DNA from: Kiritimatiellia bacterium
GTDB taxonomy: Bacteria; Verrucomicrobiota; Kiritimatiellia; RFP12; UBA1067
NCBI GenBank assembly: GCA_017411125.1
Contig: JAFPNP010000208.1
Location: forward strand, 1-5,813
DNA length: 5,813 nucleotides
Reading direction: 5' to 3'
Below the pieces are notes generated by a model, which saw only the letters and a program-made list of their open reading frames with translations, ran no database searches and was not told the DNA's origin. A program made the position numbers and the translations under genes. Shown here one piece after another: positions 1 through 5,628 of this stretch (its first letter is position 1; the number at the start of each line of letters is the position of its first letter).

Positions 1-183
1 GTTCGTGCGTGTCGTGCGCAAGGCCATAGGTGATCGTCCATAACGCCCGCGCCTACCGTTTACACGGCCAACGAAATCCTGTCAGAACAAACCCTCTCAC
101 GCCCCAACCGCGTCCCAGCCGTCCCCCGCCCGCCGCGCCGCAAGGTCCGCCGGGTGCGTTCAGTTCGTCCAACACGGCTGCTC
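1..183. other. GC-rich stretch without a supportable gene
   Basis: I see no complete gene, RNA gene or convincing terminator here. One plus-strand frame is open from the window edge to a TAA at 41-43 and would read FVRVVRKAIGDRP. It could be the C-terminal tail of an upstream gene, but 13 codons are too few to judge. Composition changes at about 184, from GC-rich to the AT-richer promoter and toxin-antitoxin segment. Confidence 0.4.
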
Positions 184-207
184 GGAAATATGGTAGGAAA
201 TATGGTA
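184..207. repeat. Perfect 12-bp tandem direct repeat at the antitoxin promoter
   Basis: GGAAATATGGTA occurs twice back to back (184-195 and 196-207). The second copy runs into the TATAAT -10 box at 206-211 and the first lies in the spacer and -35 zone. Toxin-antitoxin operons are commonly autorepressed by the antitoxin binding repeats over the promoter, so this is a reasonable operator candidate. That role is inferred. A simple slippage duplication would look the same. Confidence 0.6.
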
Positions 208-211
208 TAAT
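203..211 (+). promoter_or_regulatory. Extended -10 promoter of the antitoxin gene
   Basis: TGGTATAAT combines a consensus -10 hexamer (206-211) with a TGn extension. No good -35 hexamer lies 16-18 nt upstream, which is usual for extended -10 promoters. Transcription would start near 218. That is downstream of the possible GTG start at 214, which favours the ATG at 241 as the true antitoxin start. The 11-mer TATGGTATAAT (201-211) differs by one base from the aromatic operon promoter TATGGTATACT on the other strand. Confidence 0.6.
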
Positions 212-240
212 ATGTGGCGTCAAGGAAAAGGAAGCATGCC

Positions 241-492
241 ATGCCTTACGCAACTGTCGAAGACAAGATAGCCGAGATTTCCCCACGGTACCGTGGGGAG
301 TTGTTGGCGTTTATGGACTTTCTAATATTTAGGCAGAGGAACTCTGTCACGGAGAATGGCGAGCCACGAAACGCTGTGTCTTCGACATCGAGGCGCAGGG
401 CGGTCAGGCGCCCGCTTGGTGGATTCGAAGATGGGTTCTACATGTCTCCTGATTTCGACGCCCCTTTGGAGTGCTTTAAGGAGTACATGTGA
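241..492 (+). CDS. DUF2281-type antitoxin (VapB-like), partner of a truncated PIN toxin
   Basis: This 83-residue protein resembles the DUF2281 family of small antitoxins paired with PIN-domain RNase toxins. The N-terminal half has the family look: VEDKIAEISPRYRGELLAFMDFL, split here as VEDKIAEISP then RYRGELLAFMDFL, a helical region at about residues 5-28. A basic linker follows (RRRAVRRP, about residues 51-58). The C-terminus GGFEDGFYMSPDFDAPLECF, about residues 60-79, carries the DFDAPL signature thought to occupy the toxin. The ATG at 241 was chosen because it follows a purine-rich SD (AAGGAA, 228-233) and lies downstream of the predicted transcription start; an in-frame GTG at 214 probably precedes that start. 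The stop overlaps the GTG of the toxin remnant by 4 nt (GTGA), the usual coupled antitoxin-toxin order. The antitoxin is intact while its toxin is broken, so it is probably an orphan relic. Family assignment rests on motif recognition only. Confidence 0.75.
   Translation: MPYATVEDKIAEISPRYRGELLAFMDFLIFRQRNSVTENGEPRNAVSSTSRRRAVRRPLGGFEDGFYMSPDFDAPLECFKEYM
280..299. repeat. Perfect 20-bp palindrome inside the antitoxin gene
   Basis: TCCCCACGGTACCGTGGGGA is perfectly self-complementary with no spacer. It encodes part of the antitoxin N-terminal helix (Ser-Pro-Arg-Tyr-Arg-Gly). As DNA it could be a dimer-binding operator about 40 bp inside the gene. As RNA it would form a tight hairpin shortly after the start codon. 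A role is inferred; only the symmetry is directly visible. Confidence 0.6.
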
Positions 493-569
493 AATACCTC
501 CTTGATACAAATGCACTGCTGTATATGTTCAGTGCACCGTCAGAATTGTCTGCGCCCTGCCGCCGCTAG
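489..569 (+). pseudogene. Truncated PIN-domain (VapC-type) toxin remnant
   Basis: A GTG at 489 overlaps the antitoxin stop (GTGA) and opens a 26-codon frame. Its start, MKYLLDTNALLYMFSAPSEL, is a typical PIN-domain N-terminus: a first beta strand ending in the catalytic Asp6, followed by helix 1. PIN toxins are normally about 120-140 residues with three or four acidic metal-binding residues. Here only the first Asp remains. Recognisable homology stops near codon 21 (about 551), and the last few codons (CPCRR-like, GC-rich) run into a TAG at 567-569. The frame therefore ends exactly against the convergent radical SAM gene, whose TAG occupies 568-566. The antitoxin SD context and overlap are preserved, which points to a 3' deletion or rearrangement rather than a novel short gene. 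No RNase activity is expected. Confidence 0.75.
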
Positions 570-2239
570 GCGGAAGGGCTGCGGAACCAGGCGTCGACCG
601 GCAGGTCGAGGCCGAGGCCGAGCATGTAGTTGTACAGGGCGAGCTTCAGGACGCGGCCGATGCGGTCCCAGTCCGGCGCACCGGGTTCGACGTAGGGGAT
701 TTCGTTCATCGCGAACACGCGGTTGCGTGGATGCGGAATTTCCGGCACGACGATGCCGAACTTCTCCGGCGAACGCGCGATCGGCGAGTGGACGGTGAGC
801 GCGAAGCGATGAAAGAACGCGGACTGCACCGCGCCTTCGCGGAAGCGGTCGCGCACGTAGCGCAGCGCGGCGCGCGCTTCGCGCTCCGTCTGGGTCGGAA
901 ATGCGTACATTAGATACGCGTGAACAAGTATCCCGGCGTCCGAAAACGCTTTCAGCGCGGCGCGTGCCGAGGCAAGCGTTATGCCCTTGTTCATCAGTTT
1001 AAGCAGACGGTCGGTGGCGCATTCCAGCCCGCCTGTCACCGCGATGCATCCCGCCCGCGCCATGAGCCGCGCAAGTTCAGGGGTGTAGGACGCGTCGAAG
1101 CGGACGTTTCCCCACCATCGGCAGCGGAATTTCCTGCGTATCAGCTCGCGCGAAAGGTCGCGGGCGAGTTTCGGCGGGATGGCTTCGTCGGTGAAGTGGA
1201 AGCCAGTCTCGCCGGTTTCGGCGGAAAGCGCCTCCATTGCGTCCGCGACCGTGGCGGCGGGCGGCATCTCGAAGCGTTTGATGTAGTCTAGTGTGACGTC
1301 GCAGAACGCGCATTTGTGCCAGTAGCAGCCGCGGGCGAGCTGTATCTTTATCCAGCGTCCGTCGCTCCACAGCCTGTGCATCGGATTCGCCGTTTCGGCC
1401 AGGTCGATGTACTGGGACATGTCAAGTCCGCGGTAGGACGGGCGCACGAACGGCGGCACGTCTGCCTTGAGCCCGAGCAGTTCGCACCACGGGCCGTACC
1501 CTTCGTCGTACATCACGAAGTCGAAGAACCTGCCGACGCGTCCATCGTCCAGCGAGCGCAGTTCGGTGTTCACGTATCCTCCGCCGAGCGCGAGACGCAC
1601 CCCGGGCGCCAGTTTCCGCACGGTGCGGGCTATGCGGAACGCGCCGAGGAGCGTTCCTGGGAAGGGGCATGTGACGCCGACAATCGTGGGTTTCGTGCTG
1701 CGCAGTGCGGCGGCGACGCGCTCTTCAAGCATCCGGTCTATAGGACTGCGCCGGCGGAGGCGGCGCAGCACGGCGTCGAAATCCGGCACGGCCGCGCCCA
1801 GATGCTCCGCATAGCGCGAGAAGCCGAAGTCGGGATCGATCTCGTCGCGGATGGCGGCGGCAACGTCGTCGAGGAAGAGCGAGCACAATACCTTTGCCCG
1901 GCCTTGCGGGTCGCCGCCAAGGACCTCCGCGCGCGTAAGCCCTGTTCCTTCTGGCGCAATGGAGTCGAAGGCCGGCCCTTCGGGAAGATATCCTGGCTCC
2001 GCAAGCGTCTCCGCGTCGTCCGGCGAGCGACCCTGGAGAAAAGATATGACTTCGTCCGTGAGCGGCTGCGGGCCGTATGCGCGGAGCACGTCGAGCGCCA
2101 CTTCGATGGAAAGATCCCGCTGTTCGGCGGCGACGCCGAGCGACGCAAGCCAGCCGACGAGCTGGGTAGTGGCCGGATACGGCGTGTTGAGCTGCACGAA
2201 CGGCGGCGTGAGGAGCAGTATCTTTTCGTGTTTGCGCAT
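566..2239 (-). CDS. B12-binding-type radical SAM protein, function unknown
   Basis: The 557-residue protein has the usual layout of cobalamin-binding-like radical SAM enzymes. The N-terminus (KILLLTPPFVQLNTPYPATT, residues ~6-25) and the region at ~185-250 (VGVTCPFPGTLLGAF, then LALGGGYVNTELR, then the DEGYG segment) form the Rossmann-like B12-binding-type part. The radical SAM core starts at ~298 with QLARGCYWHKCAFC. Its cysteines (305, 310, 313) are spaced CX4CX2C instead of the textbook CX3CX2C, as in a subset of these proteins with an aromatic pair after the first Cys. FTDEAIPP (~349-356), GGLECATDRLLKLMNKG (~403-419) and YLMYAFPTQTE (~442-452) are further core motifs. A canonical DxHxxG cobalamin motif is not evident. 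The start is the ATG at 2239, 4 nt after the aroC stop; a TTG immediately upstream is also in frame. There is little SD, so translation may be coupled to aroC. Substrate is unknown; position suggests, but does not prove, a link to aromatic metabolism. The gene ends 16 bp from the toxin remnant, without a clear terminator. Confidence 0.8.
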   Translation of the reverse strand: MRKHEKILLLTPPFVQLNTPYPATTQLVGWLASLGVAAEQRDLSIEVALDVLRAYGPQPLTDEVISFLQGRSPDDAETLAEPGYLPEGPAFDSIAPEGTGLTRAEVLGGDPQGRAKVLCSLFLDDVAAAIRDEIDPDFGFSRYAEHLGAAVPDFDAVLRRLRRRSPIDRMLEERVAAALRSTKPTIVGVTCPFPGTLLGAFRIARTVRKLAPGVRLALGGGYVNTELRSLDDGRVGRFFDFVMYDEGYGPWCELLGLKADVPPFVRPSYRGLDMSQYIDLAETANPMHRLWSDGRWIKIQLARGCYWHKCAFCDVTLDYIKRFEMPPAATVADAMEALSAETGETGFHFTDEAIPPKLARDLSRELIRRKFRCRWWGNVRFDASYTPELARLMARAGCIAVTGGLECATDRLLKLMNKGITLASARAALKAFSDAGILVHAYLMYAFPTQTEREARAALRYVRDRFREGAVQSAFFHRFALTVHSPIARSPEKFGIVVPEIPHPRNRVFAMNEIPYVEPGAPDWDRIGRVLKLALYNYMLGLGLDLPVDAWFRSPSA

Positions 2240-2243
2240 CAAG

Positions 2244-3242
2244 TCAGCCGCGTTCCATCAATGCGTCGCAAACGGCGATGGCGGCGGCGGCTTCGACGCA
2301 CGGGACGGCGCGAATCACTATGCACGGGTCGTGCCTGCCGCGCACCTGCAGCCGCGCGTTCTCGCCCGTGCGGAGATTGACGGAGTCTTGTTCGAGCGCA
2401 ATTGACGATGTCGGTTTCACCGCGACGCGGAACGCGATCGGTTCGCCGGTGGAGAGTCCGCCGAGGATGCCGCCTGCGTGGTTTGTCACGGGCTTCACTT
2501 TCCCGTCCACCATGCGATAAGGGTCGTTGTTCTCGCTGCCGCGCCGTTCGCTTGCGGCGAAGCCGTCGCCGAATTCGATTCCTTTCACTCCGGGAATGCC
2601 GAACACGGCCTGCGCGATCCGGTTCTCCATGCCGCCGAACATCGGGTCGCCTATGCCGACCGGCATTCCGCGCACCTCGCAGGAAATCACGCCGCCGACG
2701 GAGTCGCCGTCGGCCTTCGCCGCGAGAATCGCTTCGCGCTGCCGTTCCGGATCCGTTTCGCCGGCCACCCGCTCCGCGCGAGCCTGCACGGCGACGCCGC
2801 GCCGCGCAAGGATTTGCAGCGCGATTCCGCCGGCGATGCAAAGCGGCGCGGTGAGCCGCCCGGAGAAGTGTCCGCCGCCCGCCACGTCCTGCGCCCCGCC
2901 GAAGCGCACGTGCGCGGGCCAGTCGGCGTGGCCGGGGCGCGGCACGTCGCGGAGGGCGTCGTAGTCTTGCGAGCGCGTGTTGGTGTTTCGTATGATCGCC
3001 GCCAGCGGGGCGCCGCATGCCACGTCGCCCACGAGGCCGGACAGAAACTCCGGCTCGTCCGCCTCGCGGCGAGGGGTGGACGTGGCGTCGCGCCCCGGCG
3101 CGCGGCGGTCGAGGAACGCCTGCAGCGCGGCGCGGTCTAGCCTGAAGCCGGCGGGAACGCCCTGCACGGTCACGCCGATGGCTGGCGAGTGCGACTGCCC
3201 GAATATCGTTATGCGGAAGTTCCTGCCGTAGCTGCTGTCCAT
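2244..3242 (-). CDS. aroC: Chorismate synthase
   Basis: This enzyme converts 5-enolpyruvylshikimate-3-phosphate to chorismate, the last step of the common aromatic pathway. It needs reduced FMN and acts in the cytoplasm. The 332-residue protein is slightly shorter than the usual 350-390. The N-terminus SSYGRNFRITIFGQSHSPAI holds the first family histidine (His18); the usual G-E-S-H-G signature appears here as GQSHS. RPGHADW (102-108) holds the second (His105). AGGGHFSGRLTAP (~121-133) is the GGG-x-x-S-x-R phosphate/FMN-region motif in the GGGHFSGR form seen in some anaerobes. NHAGGILGGLSTGEPI (~mid 230s-250) and GRHDPCIVIRAVPCVEA near the C-terminus are also conserved. Start: ATG 3242, preceded by GAGG (3251-3248) that overlaps the pheA stop. 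The gap to pheA is 7 nt and to the downstream radical SAM gene 4 nt. No catalytic residue appears missing. Confidence 0.96.
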   Translation of the reverse strand: MDSSYGRNFRITIFGQSHSPAIGVTVQGVPAGFRLDRAALQAFLDRRAPGRDATSTPRREADEPEFLSGLVGDVACGAPLAAIIRNTNTRSQDYDALRDVPRPGHADWPAHVRFGGAQDVAGGGHFSGRLTAPLCIAGGIALQILARRGVAVQARAERVAGETDPERQREAILAAKADGDSVGGVISCEVRGMPVGIGDPMFGGMENRIAQAVFGIPGVKGIEFGDGFAASERRGSENNDPYRMVDGKVKPVTNHAGGILGGLSTGEPIAFRVAVKPTSSIALEQDSVNLRTGENARLQVRGRHDPCIVIRAVPCVEAAAAIAVCDALMERG

Positions 3243-3249
3243 CGCGGCC

Positions 3250-4398
3250 TCACTTTTCGTCGTAAGCGCCCAGGAACGTGAAATGCTCGATCTCCGGGTC
3301 GGATGCGAATCCGGCGAGGAGCTTCACCACGCGCGGGTCGCGGGGAGAGGCTTCGATGTCGAAGACGAACCTGAACTCGAAGTCGCTTCCGGGCACGGGG
3401 CGCGATTCGAGCTTCGAGAGGTTCACGCCGAGCGACGCGAACTTGGCCAGCACGCCGCTCAAGGCGCCAGGGTGGTGCGCGAGGCTCATCATCAGCGTCA
3501 TCTTGCTAGCGTCGGGATATATCTGCAGGTCTTTCGAAATGCAGATAAAGCGCGTGTAGTTGGAGGCCACGTTCGAGATGTCCTCCGCAAGCACGTCGAG
3601 GCCGTAAAGCTCGGCGCACGCCCGCGAGGCGATCACCGCCTCGTCGCGCCTGCCGGACGCCGCCAGGTCCGCCGCGGCGGCCGCCGTGTTCGACGCGGGG
3701 ACGGTGCGCATTTCGGGATGGGACAGCAGGAACGCGGAGCACTGCGCGATGGCGTGCGGGTGGCTCGTCACCTCCTTGACGTCCGAGAGTTTCACGCCTT
3801 TTGGCGCGAGAAGAACGTGGCGGATGCGCATCCGCATCGCGCGCACTATCTTGAACTGGTGCTGCGCCATGGCGTCGTATATCGCCGGCACGGATCCGAC
3901 GGCGGAGTTTTCGATGGGCAGCACGCCGTAGTCGCACATTCCTTTTTCCACCGCGCCGCACACGTTCTCGAAGTTGCGGAAGTAGAGTATGGTCGGAAAC
4001 GAGAAAAGCTGGCTGGTGGCCTGCTGCGAATAGGCGCCTTCGGTTCCGGGGCACGCGACGGTCGCGAGGGACGGAAACTGGTCCGGCGTCTTTTCGACCG
4101 CGTCCGCTATCTGCTTGACTAGCGCGTTCTCGTCCTGGAGCGCGGCGCGCTGGCGTCCGCGCGAGATGGAGAACAGCGTCGTGAAAAAGAGACGCGCCTC
4201 GTTCTCCATGTCCGGCCCGACCTCCTTGGCGACGCGCGAAAGTATTTCGCGCTCGCGTTCCGGGTTCAGCACCGGGGCGCCTTGCGCACGTTTGGCCTCG
4301 GCCACTTCGGCCGCCACTGCGAGGCGGCGCACGAACAGCTCGCGCATGCTTTCGTCGATTCCGTTTATCTCGTCGCGTATGTCCTTTAGTTCTTTCAT
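3250..4398 (-). CDS. pheA: Bifunctional chorismate mutase/prephenate dehydratase (P-protein)
   Basis: This cytoplasmic protein converts chorismate to prephenate and then to phenylpyruvate, the committed branch to phenylalanine. From the ATG at 4398 it has 382 residues, typical for a P-protein. Residues ~1-88 are an AroQ-type chorismate mutase: Arg8, Arg24/25, Lys36, Arg48, Glu49 and Gln83 match the E. coli active-site pattern, with Asn45 at the position of E. coli Asp48. Residues ~112-290 are prephenate dehydratase: VACPGTEGAYSQQA, YGVLPIENSAVGSV and SNYTRF (catalytic Thr282). Residues ~299-382 are an ACT domain with GALS (311-314) and ESRP (331-334), the Phe-binding motifs, so feedback inhibition by Phe is expected. 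The open frame extends upstream to 4587, but that part lies inside aroF. An ATG at 4419 overlaps the aroF stop as ATGA. I prefer 4398 because AAGGAG sits 8 nt before it and the mutase homology begins there. Confidence 0.95.
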   Translation of the reverse strand: MKELKDIRDEINGIDESMRELFVRRLAVAAEVAEAKRAQGAPVLNPEREREILSRVAKEVGPDMENEARLFFTTLFSISRGRQRAALQDENALVKQIADAVEKTPDQFPSLATVACPGTEGAYSQQATSQLFSFPTILYFRNFENVCGAVEKGMCDYGVLPIENSAVGSVPAIYDAMAQHQFKIVRAMRMRIRHVLLAPKGVKLSDVKEVTSHPHAIAQCSAFLLSHPEMRTVPASNTAAAAADLAASGRRDEAVIASRACAELYGLDVLAEDISNVASNYTRFICISKDLQIYPDASKMTLMMSLAHHPGALSGVLAKFASLGVNLSKLESRPVPGSDFEFRFVFDIEASPRDPRVVKLLAGFASDPEIEHFTFLGAYDEK

Positions 4399-4406
4399 TC
4401 CTCCGT

Positions 4407-4412
4407 CTCCTT
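4407..4412 (-). promoter_or_regulatory. Ribosome binding site that decides the pheA start
   Basis: AAGGAG lies 8 nt upstream of the ATG at 4398. The competing ATG at 4419 (the ATGA overlap with the aroF stop) would place this motif inside the coding region and has only a weak purine stretch ahead of it. Initiation at 4419 by coupling would simply add seven residues (MNEGDGG). Confidence 0.65.
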
Positions 4413-4415
4413 CGT

Positions 4416-5432
4416 TCATTCGTGCGCGGAATATGCGAGCGGGCGGAGCGCCTCCACGCGGCGCATCGTCGCGGCGAACATCTCCGGCGTCTGGCTTTGC
4501 GCTCCGTCGCACAGGGCGTGCGGCGGGTCGTTGTGGACCTCGATGATGAGGCCGTCCGCGCCCATCGCGACCGCGCCCATCGAACACGGTTCGACAAGCC
4601 GCGCGACGCCAGTGGAGTGGCTGGGATCCACGATCACCGGCAGGTGCGTGAGGCGGTGGAGGATCGGAATCACCGTGAGATCGATAGTGTTGCGCGTCGC
4701 TGTCTCGTATGTGCGGATGCCGCGCTCGCAGAGAATGACGTTGGGATTACCGTTCGCCATCACGTATTCTGCGCTCATCAGCAGCTCCTGCAGCGTGGCG
4801 CTCATGCCGCGTTTCAGCAGCACGGCCTGCTTCGTGTGCGCTCCGACTTCCTTGAGAAGATCGAAGTTCTGCATGTTGCGCGCGCCGATCTGGATCACGT
4901 CCACGTCGTTGAACAGCTCGAGGTGCTCGATGCGCATCAGTTCGGTCACGATCGGAAGACCGGTCTGGCGTTTCGCTTCAAGAAGGATTTCGAGGCCGCG
5001 CTTGCCGAGGCCCTGGAAGGAGTACGGCGACGTGCGCGGCTTGAACGCGCCGCCGCGCAGCATGGTGGCGCCGACGGCCTTGACGGCCTTTGCTATTGTG
5101 ACGACCTGTTCCTCGCTCTCGACGCTGCAAGGTCCGGCGATCACCTGGAAGTTGCCGCCGCCCACCTTCGGACCGCCGCAGTCCACCACGGTGTCGTCGG
5201 GATGGAACTTGCGGTTCGCCTCCTTGTAGGGCTCCTGGATGCGCTGGACTGTCTCTACGACGCTCAGCGCCTGGACGAGGCCGATGTCGAGGCGGGCGAC
5301 GTCGCCGACGCATCCGATGATGGTTTCCTGCTCGCCCGTGCTCAGGTGCGGGGTCACGTGGTGGTCGCGCAGCCATCCGAGCAGGCACTCCACCTGCTTC
5401 TTGTCCGCGTTGTTCTTCAGCGTTATGATCAT
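4416..5432 (-). CDS. aroF: 3-deoxy-7-phosphoheptulonate (DAHP) synthase, type I-beta, with N-terminal regulatory domain
   Basis: This enzyme condenses phosphoenolpyruvate and erythrose 4-phosphate to DAHP, the entry step of the aromatic pathway. The protein has 338 residues, like the Thermotoga maritima enzyme. Residues ~1-70 look like its ferredoxin-like regulatory domain, which in T. maritima mediates inhibition by Tyr and Phe. The TIM-barrel catalytic part begins near 90. IAGPCSVES carries Cys102, followed by LRGGAFKPRTSPYSFQG (125-141). QIGARNMQNFDLL (~181-193) and LLKRGMSATLQE are also conserved, and VDPSHSTG carries His272. Glu298 and Asp309 complete the metal site, and Cys102/His272/Glu298/Asp309 match T. 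maritima even in numbering. Start: ATG 5432 with AGGAG at 5446-5442, 9 nt upstream. It is the first enzyme gene after the attenuator, so its transcription should depend on leader readthrough. Its TGA overlaps a possible pheA ATG. Many genomes name this gene aroF, aroG or aroA(G). Confidence 0.96.
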   Translation of the reverse strand: MIITLKNNADKKQVECLLGWLRDHHVTPHLSTGEQETIIGCVGDVARLDIGLVQALSVVETVQRIQEPYKEANRKFHPDDTVVDCGGPKVGGGNFQVIAGPCSVESEEQVVTIAKAVKAVGATMLRGGAFKPRTSPYSFQGLGKRGLEILLEAKRQTGLPIVTELMRIEHLELFNDVDVIQIGARNMQNFDLLKEVGAHTKQAVLLKRGMSATLQELLMSAEYVMANGNPNVILCERGIRTYETATRNTIDLTVIPILHRLTHLPVIVDPSHSTGVARLVEPCSMGAVAMGADGLIIEVHNDPPHALCDGAQSQTPEMFAATMRRVEALRPLAYSAHE

Positions 5433-5465
5433 TTCTTTTTTCTCCTAAGATTTTGCGGTTGAACG

Positions 5466-5499
5466 AAAAACGGCCGCGCTCTTCATGGAGCGGGGCCGT
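5466..5499 (-). terminator. Intrinsic terminator (attenuator) between leader peptide and aroF
   Basis: On the minus strand ACGGCCCCGCTC (5499-5488) pairs with GAGCGCGGCCGT (5481-5470) around the loop CATGAA. Eleven of 12 positions pair, with one C-C mismatch (5493/5476). A run of five T (5470-5466) follows directly. It lies between the leader peptide stop and the aroF SD, where no transcript end is needed except for attenuation. Outer bases GAACGA/TCGTTC could lengthen the stem with a bulge. The T run is short, so termination may be partial. Confidence 0.8.
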
Positions 5500-5554
5500 C
5501 GTTCGATAGGGTTCATCTGCCGATTCGCCTCTTTCAGTACGCGCACGCCGCTCC
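5487..5554 (-). promoter_or_regulatory. Candidate antiterminator pairing of the attenuator
   Basis: GGAGCGG (5554-5548), in leader codons 18-20 (Gly-Ala-Ala), is perfectly complementary to CCGCTCC (5493-5487), the loop side of the terminator's 5' arm. After one C-C mismatch, one more G-C and a G-U pair can form. This pairing excludes the inner half of the terminator stem. A ribosome stalled at codons 5-13 would leave the segment free. A ribosome at the stop codon (5536-5534) would cover most of it and allow termination. The complementarity is seen; the switching is inferred from the classical trp/phe attenuation model. Confidence 0.65.
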
Positions 5555-5605
5555 GACCGTAAAGCCGAAGTAGTTAAACCACGTAAACTTGAAGGTGTTC
5601 GACAT
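5534..5605 (-). CDS. Aromatic-rich leader peptide controlling the aroF-pheA-aroC operon
   Basis: This 23-codon ORF starts at ATG 5605 and ends at TGA 5536-5534. Residues 5-15 read FKFTWFNYFGF: five Phe, one Trp and one Tyr in 11 residues. Another Tyr is the last codon. An AGGG (minus-strand 5617-5614) 8 nt upstream can serve as SD, and the predicted transcription start is about 17 nt upstream. It precedes an intrinsic terminator and then aroF, the arrangement of amino acid attenuators such as E. coli pheL and trpL. The peptide itself is probably not functional. Its translation would sense charged tRNA-Phe, tRNA-Trp and tRNA-Tyr. Codons 18-20 double as the antiterminator strand. I know of no name for this peptide. 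Confidence rests on composition, position and the RNA pairing. Confidence 0.85.
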   Translation of the reverse strand: MSNTFKFTWFNYFGFTVGAACAY

Positions 5606-5628
5606 CTCTTTTTCCCTGTGACGCGCAC

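Noticed and set aside
2..43. Possible C-terminal fragment FVRVVRKAIGDRP of a plus-strand gene entering from the left
   Set aside because: Thirteen codons without a recognisable motif. Short minus-strand starts at 41 and 27 are equally possible and equally unsupported.
512..536. Inverted repeat TGCACTG/CAGTGCA with an 11-nt loop, a possible minus-strand terminator for the aromatic operon
   Set aside because: It is only 7 bp, lies inside the conserved PIN toxin codons, and is followed on the minus strand by ATTTG and not a real T tract. It may slow transcription, but I cannot support it as the operon terminator.
1316..2380. Long plus-strand open frames of up to 354 codons opposite the radical SAM and aroC genes, and similar ones at 2478-3140, 3283-4122 and 4422-5462
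   Set aside because: These are antisense shadows of strongly coding GC-rich genes. Their translations are low-complexity, rich in Arg, Ala and His, show no family motifs, and conflict with clear domain matches on the minus strand.
4399..4587. N-terminal extension of pheA reading upstream into aroF
   Set aside because: The extension is out-of-frame aroF sequence, Arg/Pro-rich and without homology. The mutase domain begins at the ATG at 4398, which has its own SD.
5433..5622. A riboswitch or T-box in the aroF leader
   Set aside because: No T-box specifier or antiterminator consensus and no recognisable aptamer was seen. The translated aromatic-rich ORF and its pairing with the terminator explain the leader better.
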